From the NCBI GenBank assembly GCA_030432015.1, contig JAUIHJ010000318.1, positions 1 to 8,963 on the forward strand: a stretch of 8,963 nucleotides of DNA, given 5' to 3'. A program made the translations under genes and the position numbers. Within the stretch, counting starts at the first letter, position 1. Every line of letters begins with the position of its first letter. The notes under the pieces were generated by a model. It did no database searches and was not told where the DNA came from. It worked only from the letters and a program-made list of their open reading frames with translations. Below, in pieces: positions 1-5,605 of the stretch. Origin of the DNA: a bacterium (lineage in GTDB: Bacteria > Planctomycetota > Planctomycetia > Pirellulales > Pirellulaceae).

Positions 1-1
1 C

Positions 2-856
2 GTCTATCTCGATCGTGCCGTGGCGTTATGCCGCCGAGCAGGCTTTCGCAAGATAACCTTGCGCGGCGACACGGACTTCACGCAAACACAACAATTAGAT
101 GGCTGGGATCGGGACGGTGTGCAGTTCATATTTGGCATCGATGCGATGCCGAATCTTTACGAACTCGCGGAAAACCTGCCCCACAGCGCTTGGCGACGCC
201 TGAGGCGGCCACCTCGCTATGAGGTGAAAACGACTCCGCGGAGGCGTCCAGAAAACGTGAAGGAGCAGATCGTCGAGCGGCGAGAGTTTGAGAACATTCG
301 GTTGCAGCAGGAGCACGTGGCAGAGTTCGCGTACCGGCCAGTGAAGTGCAAACAGGATTATCGCGTCATTGTCGTGTGGAAGGATCTGGAAGTTTCCCAA
401 GGCCAGTTGAAACTGTTCGACCAGACGCGTTGCTTCTTCTACATCACCAATGATCGCAAGCGTTCGGCGGAACAAATCGTGCATCGCGCCAACGATCGCT
501 GTGACCAGGAAAACTTGATCCAGCAACAGAAGAGCGACGTGCGGGCTTTGACCGCTCCGCTGGACAGCCTGGAGAGCAACTGGGCGTACATGGTCATCGC
601 CTCGCTGGCTTGGAGCTTGAAGGCCTGGTCAGCGCTGCTGCTCCCGGAGCAGGGACGCTGGCAAGAAAAACACACAGCAGAAAAGCGAAAGTTGCTGCGA
701 ATGGACTTCACCACGTTTCGCAACGCGATGATCAACGTGCCCGCTCAAATCACGCGGACAGGAGGAAAGCTCGTTTACCGGTTCCTCTCATGGAACCCCT
801 GGCAACCGGTCTTCTTCCGACTGCTTGACCAGTTGAGCCTGCCGCTTCTCTGCTGA
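2..856 (+). CDS. IS1380-family transposase, 5' end outside the window
   Basis: This is the C-terminal part of a DDE transposase that cuts and joins the ends of its own insertion sequence. The frame is open from base 2 to the TGA at 854-856, so the true start lies upstream; the GTG at base 20 is only the first possible start codon inside the window. Visible signs are the RGDTDF block early on, corresponding to the conserved catalytic Asp region, and the DQENLIQQQKSDV block about two thirds along, which carries the catalytic Glu in the IS1380 pattern. The C-terminus (WNPWQPVFFRLLD) looks complete. The N-terminal DNA-binding part and first Asp are not in view, so I cannot tell whether the gene is whole. 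No terminal inverted repeat was identified. The family call rests on motif memory rather than a search. Confidence 0.85.
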   Translation, partial: VYLDRAVALCRRAGFRKITLRGDTDFTQTQQLDGWDRDGVQFIFGIDAMPNLYELAENLPHSAWRRLRRPPRYEVKTTPRRRPENVKEQIVERREFENIRLQQEHVAEFAYRPVKCKQDYRVIVVWKDLEVSQGQLKLFDQTRCFFYITNDRKRSAEQIVHRANDRCDQENLIQQQKSDVRALTAPLDSLESNWAYMVIASLAWSLKAWSALLLPEQGRWQEKHTAEKRKLLRMDFTTFRNAMINVPAQITRTGGKLVYRFLSWNPWQPVFFRLLDQLSLPLLC

Positions 857-872
857 CGCTTCGACCATGAAG

Positions 873-892
873 CTGGAGCCCGGATGCTCCAG
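873..892. repeat. Hairpin just after the IS1380 transposase
   Basis: A perfect 7-bp stem (CTGGAGC with GCTCCAG) closes a six-base loop, 17 bases after the transposase stop codon. No T-run follows, so it is not a classical terminator. It may be a structure within the end of the insertion sequence. Confidence 0.4.
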
Positions 893-1019
893 TCAATCGC
901 CACGCCCCGAGCCTACTCGGCAGAAAACGAACTTCCTATGACGAAACGACAACACGAAACACTTGGCCGCCCAAACGGCCGCGTCAATCCTGCGCTCATA
1001 AAACGCTCCGTGCACCCAA

Positions 1020-1637
1020 TTAAATCCGCTCAGCCTTCGCTTGTTTAAGGACTAGGTAGTGACCTCCAGAGTCTGTGATTTCCCTGCAAATCTCACGATT
1101 GCAGAACATCGCGTCACCGGTGATCACACGCCCTTCGAGCAATAGTGTCTTGAGAAATGGGATCGCGGCTTTGGCTTCGTTCGTGTCGCCAACCGCTTGT
1201 TGACTGAGCACGCATCCACTGCGTTGATCGAGCAAGCTCAATAGCTGCACCGCGCGACCGTGCGGTGACATCGTGCCGCACAGCGTCTTCCCATCGAGTG
1301 AAACTGCCGACAAATCGTCGTCGGCAACTTCCGGTAACACGCTGTCTATCCACTCTCGCAACACCGCTTCAAAGGCGTCGCAATCCAAGGCAATCAACAG
1401 ATCACGAAACGCACCTGGCTTGGGCGGCTTACGAAAGTAACCCAACCAATGCCACACTTCCGGATCTTGCGAACGAATCCACTCGGAGATCGCGGTCGGA
1501 CCCCGCGCCCCACACAAAACCGAACTGACAATCGTGGCCAGCATGGCCACTAAAGAGAAGCGTCGTCCCTGGGCTCCACGCGGATCGGGAACCTGCCGCA
1601 ATGCATGCAGCAGACTCCCGGCGGGAGCCATTTTCAA
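1020..1637 (-). pseudogene. ISAs1-family transposase, 3'-truncated
   Basis: This is the N-terminal half of an ISAs1-type DDE transposase, 205 codons against about 350-400 in complete members. The N-terminal signature is present (HALRQVPDPRGAQGRR at about residues 11-26, then AISEWI). The first catalytic Asp sits in SLDGK (about residue 115) and the second in ITGDAMF (about residue 175). The frame stops at about residue 205, just after GGHYLVLK, so the final catalytic Glu and the rest of the domain are missing and the enzyme cannot be active. A strong Shine-Dalgarno sequence (AAGGAGGTGA, 1641-1650) stands 6 bases before the TTG at 1637 and 12 bases before the ATG at 1631, so either may be the start. 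The gene is convergent with the IS1380 transposase, and the cut end faces it. Insertion of that element into this one is a plausible cause. Confidence 0.85.
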
Positions 1638-1640
1638 AAT

Positions 1641-1650
1641 TCACCTCCTT
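1641..1650 (-). promoter_or_regulatory. Strong ribosome binding site of the ISAs1 transposase
   Basis: Read on the minus strand this is AAGGAGGTGA, nearly a full match to the anti-Shine-Dalgarno sequence. Its 6-base distance to the TTG at 1637 fits better than the 12 bases to the ATG at 1631, which is why the TTG start is listed. Confidence 0.7.
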
Positions 1651-1958
1651 GAGCGAATTGCCCCAACCTCCATGAAGCAAACAACATCTGACAAGAAACT
1701 TCCTACGGCCCCTAAAACCTGTTGGTTCACCAAAAACAACTAATCGTTCGCCCTGCTTCGAAAGGACTAGAGCTAGCCGTGACACGACTGGGCCGTTCTA
1801 ATTGAGACCCGCTCGGCCAAGCAAATTGACGCTACACAACAGCCCGGGACGGGTGCAAAAAAGGATGCGGCAGAAGCGAGAACCGCGACGGTCGGTGATG
1901 ACGTTTTCAAGCAGTGGGCCGCCAAATCTGACTGTCCAGTTCGCGTCGCACCGAGTGA

Positions 1959-1977
1959 TTGGTACTGTTTTGGTACT
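1959..1977. repeat. Tandem direct repeat TTGGTACT, period 11
   Basis: TTGGTACT occurs at 1959-1966 and again at 1970-1977, one helical turn apart and about 110 bases from the tRNA attachment fragment. Closely spaced short direct repeats near an att site are typical of integrase arm-type or excisionase binding sites. That role is inference only. Confidence 0.3.
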
Positions 1978-2085
1978 AAACGGTGCCGAAAACACGGAAA
2001 ACTCGCATCGTCATGGGAAACACGGAATGCCGTAAGCAACAAAAAAAACAATAGTTTACGGACTTACGCCCGTATCGGCCACGCA

Positions 2086-2128
2086 CTTTGCAAGCCGGGG
2101 GTTGAGGGTTCGAGCCCCTTCGTCTCCA
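2086..2128 (+). repeat. 3' half of tRNA-Ala(UGC): integration att core
   Basis: These 43 bases fit tRNA positions 31-73 without a gap. The anticodon loop TTTGCAA (2087-2093) contains UGC. The 3' anticodon strand is at 2094-2098 and a five-base variable loop at 2099-2103. The T-arm at 2104-2120 is GAGGG, TTCGAGC, CCCTT. The 3' acceptor strand CGTCTCC is at 2121-2127 and the discriminator is A2128. A U at position 70, which would make the G3:U70 pair of alanine tRNA, and A73 both agree with Ala. The 5' half is missing: the bases before the loop (CGCAC) do not pair with GCCGG and no D-arm precedes. This is therefore not a working tRNA. It is what tyrosine integrases that cross over in the anticodon loop leave at the far end of an island. 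CCA is not encoded. Confidence 0.85.
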
Positions 2129-2136
2129 CTTTACGA

Positions 2137-2170
2137 CAGCCGTTGTCAGCAATTGACAACGGCTGCTTTC
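2137..2170 (+). terminator. Strong hairpin terminator beside the tRNA fragment
   Basis: A perfect 12-bp stem (CAGCCGTTGTCA, 2137-2148, with its complement 2154-2165) closes a five-base loop and is followed by CTTTCGTTT. It starts 8 bases after the tRNA fragment, as the natural terminator of the tRNA gene would, so the duplicated att segment may extend through it. It also lies within the 3' tail of the integrase frame on the other strand. Confidence 0.75.
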
Positions 2171-2694
2171 GTTTGATGGGATAACGACTTGCGTCGTCGT
2201 TGCTACCATCAACCCGCTTCTCTTGTGGAACCTGCCTCTTGGCTCCAATTGCCCCCGATTGACATGCTTTGTCGGGAGTTGGTGCAAACCCTGGTGCAAA
2301 CTGATGCAACCCAGCGTTGCCATGATCAGTGCCTGTGGTCCGTTCAATGTGGCGTGAATCTCTCCCGTCGATCGGCAACGCTGGCAATGCGTCCAGCGAT
2401 CCATGAACGTCCAATAACCTCGGATCCGTGTACGTGTTCATCGTCAGGTCAATCGTCGAATGACGCAGCGCGACGGTGCAGTCCGAGGTACCACTCCACC
2501 CTTGCTGAGCAGCGAACCAAACGAGTGCCGCAGCGCGTGAACGTCAATCGACCGACCTCGATCGTCGATCTTGGGAATTCCCGCCATCTTTAGGTCGCGA
2601 TCCAGAATGCTGTACACGTCGGATGCGGTCGTGCGCACCGCGCCATAAGCGGATACCTATTTTTGCCGTTGTTTGCCGCGAGCGAGCGACAAAG

Positions 2695-2740
2695 AACCAC
2701 GGGATGGTGTGTTCCGCGCGCACAACCCCGGCCCGTGGTT
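2695..2740. repeat. Imperfect long hairpin, attC-like at best
   Basis: AACCACGGG (2695-2703) pairs perfectly with CCCGTGGTT (2732-2740). Inside it a second stem pairs GGTGTG (2706-2711) with CACAACC (2721-2727) around one bulged A, leaving a nine-base loop. Two-step stems with an extra-helical base resemble folded integron attC sites. However, the site is short and its ends do not match the RYYYAAC/GTTRRRY consensus, so it is described only as a hairpin. Confidence 0.45.
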
Positions 2741-2955
2741 TGGAGCCGCGACTCAATCGCACTGCGACCGATGGAGTTGGCTGCCACCGTCACGACAGAG
2801 TGCAATAGAACGTCGGCTAACGATCACTCAGCCTACCAAGGGAGAAGTGTCAGGGCGCAAGGGCGCAATTGGACAAGATCGCATGCGCGTCATGATGCCA
2901 GCTCCTCAACGTGTAACAGGGCTTTTGGCCCGTCTGCAAGCCTTGGCTTGTGCCC

Positions 2956-2977
2956 ACAAGTCGTCGCGCGTGAGACG
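2956..2977 (+). repeat. REP-like dispersed motif, copy 1
   Basis: This 22-base segment matches 4870-4891 at 19 of 22 positions. The shared core is ACAAG-CGTCG-GCGTGAG. Planctomycete intergenic regions often carry GCC-GGGCGTGAG-type palindromic motifs; this looks like a worn copy without its second arm. Confidence 0.35.
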
Positions 2978-3294
2978 TGTCAAGAATGCAACGTTTTCGG
3001 GTCGAGACAGCCCTGCCGGTTGGATCTGTGATCGAAAACATGCTCGTTGCTCGCGTCAGCCAGCTGATCGATTGCGGTTTCGGCCGAGCCCGCGCGGGCA
3101 TTAGGGATGGTAGCGCGCTGATCAACCGTTCCGGCCTGCGGACACCTGAAACAACGCCGGACGACAACACCGGCTTCGCCGTCAGCGGGTCTCGGGCATG
3201 TGCGCGTTAATACGCCGCCAGACTGGCGTCTTCTTGCCAGAAGGCTACATTGTGATCGCTCGATAAGTCACTTGTGCGACCATCCTCAGCATCT

Positions 3295-3299
3295 GGAGG
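3295..3299 (+). promoter_or_regulatory. Ribosome binding site fixing the start at 3307
   Basis: GGAGG lies seven bases before the ATG at 3307. It decides against the in-frame GTG at 3274, which has no such site. Confidence 0.7.
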
Positions 3300-3306
3300 C
3301 CAAGAC

Positions 3307-3858
3307 ATGCCATCCCAAGACACCAAGCAATCCGTTTGGACCACGTTTCTGTTGGGTCTGAGTGTAGTCGTGGTTCTGTTTTGCGGTGGCATTGGATTTT
3401 GGCTATTCAGCGCAATCGCGCCTGCAATGTGGATGGCGGGCGAGATACTCGAGGATACTGCCGACAGTCACGACACCGTCCTGGCCTTCCTCGAGCACGT
3501 TCGAACCGACCGACTCGACGATGCCTACGCATTGACCTCCGAATCCTTCCGCGAACAGACGAGCTTCCAGGACTTCGAAGTGCTGATGCGCCAACACGGA
3601 TTGCATCAGTTCGAATCGCCTCACGAGGATCAGCTGACGTTCTACGTGGTGGATCTTGGAACTCGTGTTTTTTCTTACCCACTGGGAGAAAAGAAAGGCA
3701 TCCCACGATTCTTGGAGTTGGAGGTCATCAAGGATGGCACGGCAATTCGGATCAATACCTTCAAGGTGGTCAGGCAAGCGGAAGAATTAGAGGGCGATGC
3801 TCAGAACAAACACACTGACGCCCGAGACCTTGCGGCCGACACCGTTGCTAACTCATGA
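3307..3858 (+). CDS. Membrane-anchored protein with NTF2-like/DUF4878-type domain
   Basis: A 183-residue protein of unknown role. Residues 1-10 are polar, about 11-38 form one hydrophobic membrane segment, and the rest is a soluble domain probably outside the cytoplasmic membrane. Residues about 53-147 begin DTVLAFLEHVRTDRLDDAYA, followed by LTSESFREQTSFQDFEVLM. This is the usual opening of small NTF2-like/DUF4878-like domains ('the pool of residues allocated to x is used up'). It continues as alternating strands (LTFYVVD, RFLELEVIKDG, AIRINTFKVV). The family is inferred from this pattern, and such domains often bind ligands or partners rather than act as enzymes. The acidic tail (148-183) looks disordered. 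The start is the ATG with GGAGG seven bases upstream. It stands alone, with long gene-free stretches on both sides. Confidence 0.8.
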   Translation: MPSQDTKQSVWTTFLLGLSVVVVLFCGGIGFWLFSAIAPAMWMAGEILEDTADSHDTVLAFLEHVRTDRLDDAYALTSESFREQTSFQDFEVLMRQHGLHQFESPHEDQLTFYVVDLGTRVFSYPLGEKKGIPRFLELEVIKDGTAIRINTFKVVRQAEELEGDAQNKHTDARDLAADTVANS

Positions 3859-3881
3859 CGCCAACACCTCGCAGCGTAACG

Positions 3882-3895
3882 CGGGCCATGGCCCG
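3882..3895. repeat. 14-base perfect palindrome after the upstream gene
   Basis: CGGGCCATGGCCCG, 24 bases after the stop codon. It could form a short GC-rich hairpin, but no T-run follows, so a terminator role is weak. Confidence 0.4.
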
Positions 3896-3970
3896 TCGAT
3901 GAGCCATGGTTCTTGTCGAAACGTCGTCGTGCAGAACACGCGCCGGAAAACCACAGGATTTGAAACATCG

Positions 3971-4098
3971 ACAGACAAGACACAGACCATGGCTGCGGGA
4001 AATAGGTAGGCGAGGTTTACGTGCAGTCGGCACTGGTGGTTGCCTATGCGGTCCGTTTTGTCTGTACGTCCCTTGTTGCGGCGTCAAGGTCTGTGTCT
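3971..4098. repeat. Interleaved inverted repeats
   Basis: AGACACAGACC (3978-3988) is perfectly complementary to 4088-4098, an 11-bp stem. The bases directly before it, ACAGACAA (3971-3978), are complementary to 4058-4065. The two stems cross, so they could form a pseudoknot-like fold or be alternatives. The similarity of the two left arms (both CAGAC-rich) could also make this a by-product of one simple repeat. Confidence 0.4.
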
Positions 4099-4235
4099 GC
4101 TTATGGAATGGCTTGATTCGTTGGGTAGACTGGACTCTCGTCGTAAAGTCGAGGAATGTACGTGGCCCCGGGTGCCGTTGAGTTGGTTGAGTCAAGCGTT
4201 TCAAGCGCCGCGACCGACAGCGAGAACTTATGTAA

Positions 4236-4826
4236 ATGACAGACGAGCAAAGCAGCCGGCAGCAAGGATACCGTGGCGATGTCCGTCGCGATCGGTTTAG
4301 CATCGCCCAGATGCTGATCATGGTAGCCGGCATCGCCGCCGCGTTCTGGGTCATGCGCCCCCTGATGCTGGTTGAGTATGACGGCGAGGACGGCGGACCG
4401 ATTCAAATGGTTCCCGTGTTTCTCCGATTTTTCATCGTCATTTTAGGCGGCATTTCATTGGTCGGTGTGCCGCTGTTGCTGCTCCGGAGGCGCCGCGATC
4501 GCACTCGCTGGGGCCCCGGACAAATGGCCTGGTTCGCGCACGGTACGGCGTCGTGGCTGCTATGGCCGCCTATCCTTACCTGGCAATTATCCGACAAGTC
4601 GGACGGGCCTTGGAGCGCCGTATGCTGGCTGTGGGGGACGCCGCTGATGGGTATTTACGTGACGGCCGCGCTGTTGGCCGGCGGTTGGTTGCGGCGGCGC
4701 GGCCGCCATGGCCTGCGGCGTAATTGGAGCGAACGATTCGGACTGCTGTTGGCATGTGCCTGGGCCTGCACCGGGCTGTATCTGTTGTCCTTGCTGTATT
4801 GGGTCGACATGTTCAAGCAGGACTGA
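4236..4826 (+). CDS. Multi-pass membrane protein, planctomycete type
   Basis: A 196-residue integral membrane protein of unknown function. After a polar, charged N-terminus comes RFSIAQMLIMVAGIAAAF (about 20-37), the pattern of a basic/FSL-like stretch followed by a hydrophobic run seen at the start of many small planctomycete membrane proteins. Further hydrophobic segments lie at about 60-83, 98-116, 125-150 and 167-190, giving four or five membrane passes. Arg-rich loops (LRRRRDRTR near 83-91, RRRGRHGLRR near 153-162) probably face the cytoplasm. No catalytic motif is visible. The ATG at 4236 has no Shine-Dalgarno sequence nearby, so the start is chosen on reading frame and the fit of the N-terminal motif. 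No gene is close enough to form an operon. Confidence 0.75.
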   Translation: MTDEQSSRQQGYRGDVRRDRFSIAQMLIMVAGIAAAFWVMRPLMLVEYDGEDGGPIQMVPVFLRFFIVILGGISLVGVPLLLLRRRRDRTRWGPGQMAWFAHGTASWLLWPPILTWQLSDKSDGPWSAVCWLWGTPLMGIYVTAALLAGGWLRRRGRHGLRRNWSERFGLLLACAWACTGLYLLSLLYWVDMFKQD

Positions 4827-5157
4827 AGACGTGTTGCCCGGCGATCGGAATTCGCGCCTCTCTTTCCCAACAAGCCGTCGGGCGTGAGGCGCGCCATCAA
4901 ACACCCCTTTTTGATACACGTTTCTTGACGCAGCCAAAACGGTTTCGCAAACTCATACGTTTGTTGCGAATCAGGCCGATTCAGATATTTCGCTTCAATC
5001 ACGCGTCGGAATGCCCCATCAAAGCAACATTTGACCGGAATGACCGCCGATGACCTTCGTCGCTCGACTTGGCTGCTTCGGTGCAGGCCCCTTGTCGCAG
5101 AGAAATTGATTGGTCGAAACGGCGTCGGTTGCCCGTACGCAGCGTCGCGTCAACGGA
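4827..5157. other. Gene-free stretch downstream of the membrane protein
   Basis: About 330 bases in which short overlapping frames show no recognisable product. It carries the hairpin/REP-like element at 4853-4893 and a weak, bulged hairpin near 4944-4970. I see nothing else. Confidence 0.5.
4853..4893. repeat. Hairpin containing REP-like motif copy 2
   Basis: CGCGCCTC (4853-4860) is perfectly complementary to 4886-4893, enclosing 25 bases. The segment 4870-4891 matches 2956-2977 at 19 of 22 positions. It lies 26 bases after a stop codon, where REP-type elements often sit and can slow transcription. The element type is inferred. Confidence 0.45.
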
Positions 5158-5404
5158 TTAGGCGGTATCCCAGCGTCTCCTTGAAAACACGTCCGCCGAG
5201 TTGCTGACCATCATCTGATGAATCTGCACGTCCGTGATGCCGCGCGCTTTCAGTAGCGGCAGAAAGACTTCGAACATGTACCCATAGCCTTTGCCTCCGG
5301 TGTACTTGAGATGGTTCAGCATGCGGATAGGTCACACCCATCTCTTCGGGGCGAATCACTCCATTGACCGTGGTGACTTCCCGAAGACTCCAGTCGTGTT
5401 ACAT
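5158..5404 (-). pseudogene. Phosphotriesterase-family hydrolase, collapsed to its two ends
   Basis: This is a relic of a metal-dependent hydrolase of the phosphotriesterase/amidohydrolase kind, normally some 300-350 residues. In one frame (about 5322-5398) it reads SLREVTTVNGVIRPEEMGVT followed by YPHAE, the standard N-terminal segment that leads into the metal-binding HxH; here HEH has become HAE. Near 5320-5335 the text jumps to a different frame and becomes GGKGYGYMFEVFLPLLKARG, then ITDVQIHQMMVSNSADVF. That is the typical C-terminal helix pair (G-GY at about the last 45 residues, then a 'VSNPARVF'-like end), stopping at TAA 5158-5160. All the middle, including the lysine and remaining metal ligands, is missing. 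An ATG at 5402-5404 is followed directly by TAA. Reading only one frame hides this, because each frame shows only half. The gene would have been divergent to the DUF1501 gene. Confidence 0.75.
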
Positions 5405-5605
5405 GCTCGCTTTCCGTAATTCCAAACTGCGTGCAATCGCGAAATGCGAGTCGCGTTATCGGTCTCAATGTAACCCACTTCTCTGATTCTCACGCTGAAC
5501 TCCAGCAAGTTTTTCTTGCGACGGATAAACAGTGTGGTGGACCAGCCGATTCAAGGGTAAACTAGCGCAACTTCGCGTGTTGAAGGCAGAATGAAGGAAT
5601 TCGTC

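Larger units (their letters stand above)
1783..2184 (+). other. Open stop-to-stop frame running into the tRNA fragment; possible gene relic
   Basis: Between the TGA at 1780-1782 and the TAA at 2182-2184 this frame holds 133 codons without a stop. It has no ATG, GTG or TTG until very near its end, so it cannot be an intact gene. The middle reads like ordinary protein (for example DDVFKQWAAKSDCPVRV), then the frame passes through the tRNA-Ala fragment (CKPGVEGSSPFVST) and through the terminator hairpin. It could be the end of a gene replaced at its C-terminus when the element integrated or left. It could equally be chance in a GC-rich background. I do not recognise a family. No other gene is convincing in 1651-2063. 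Confidence 0.25.
2064..2656 (-). pseudogene. Tyrosine recombinase (phage-type integrase), truncated and frameshifted
   Basis: This is the C-terminal catalytic half of a site-specific integrase, which would have inserted and excised a genomic element at the adjacent tRNA site. In one frame (2444-2656) it reads SDVYSILDRDLKMAGIP and then DVHALRHSFGSLLSKGG, where HALR is the conserved HxxR motif (His codon 2537-2539, Arg codon 2528-2530). Near 2471-2478 the frame shifts by one base. The other frame continues ALRHSTIDLTMNTYTDPRLL, which holds the second conserved His and the Tyr nucleophile (codon 2430-2432), then LDALPALP. This frame stays open through a basic tail and the antisense of the tRNA fragment (GLEPSTPGLQS), ending at about 2064. 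The N-terminal arm-binding and core-binding domains and the first catalytic Arg are absent; a stop at 2657-2659 bounds the remnant. All three remaining motifs are recognisable but split, so it is inactive. Confidence 0.85.
2657..3306. other. Gene-free stretch with inverted repeats
   Basis: About 650 bases between the integrase remnant and the next gene. Several open frames of 60-140 codons exist on both strands, but they overlap each other, show no recognisable domain and have no supporting ribosome binding site. I take them as chance. What it holds is a structured inverted repeat (2695-2740), short palindromes near 2920-2950, and a copy of a REP-like motif (2956-2977). The rest shows nothing I can name and may be degraded island sequence. 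Confidence 0.5.
3859..4235. other. Gene-free spacer with nested inverted repeats
   Basis: Between two plus-strand genes there are 377 bases without a convincing gene; a long minus-strand frame overlaps the next gene's start and has low-complexity, basic content typical of chance. It contains a palindrome (3882-3895) just after the upstream gene and a set of inverted repeats at 3971-4098. A structured RNA or leader of the downstream gene is possible. No promoter was recognised with confidence. Confidence 0.45.

Noticed and set aside
925..937. AACTTCCTA near 930 repeated near 1700, as possible IS terminal repeats
   Set aside because: The two copies are in the same orientation, only nine bases long, and not placed symmetrically about either transposase.
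1989..2027. AAACACGGAA repeated twice 28 bases apart as a CRISPR or iteron array
   Set aside because: Only two short copies with no further units, so no array can be supported.
2064..2128. A functional tRNA gene
   Set aside because: Only the 3' half from the anticodon loop is present; there is no D-arm or 5' acceptor strand upstream.
2673..3104. A 143-codon plus-strand frame in the gene-free stretch
   Set aside because: It overlaps other frames of similar length on both strands, has no ribosome binding site or domain, and runs through the hairpin at 2695-2740 and the REP-like motif.
2850..3170. A 106-codon minus-strand frame
   Set aside because: Composition is rich in Arg, Ser and Pro as expected of a chance frame in GC-rich DNA, and no family is recognisable.
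3848..4354. A 168-codon minus-strand frame across the spacer and the start of the membrane-protein gene
   Set aside because: It is antisense to the better-supported gene at 4236, has low-complexity basic content and no ribosome binding site.
5505..5519. GCAAG-TTTTT-CTTGC hairpin upstream of the DUF1501 gene
   Set aside because: The stem is only 5 bp with weak pairing and no tail; chance is a sufficient explanation.
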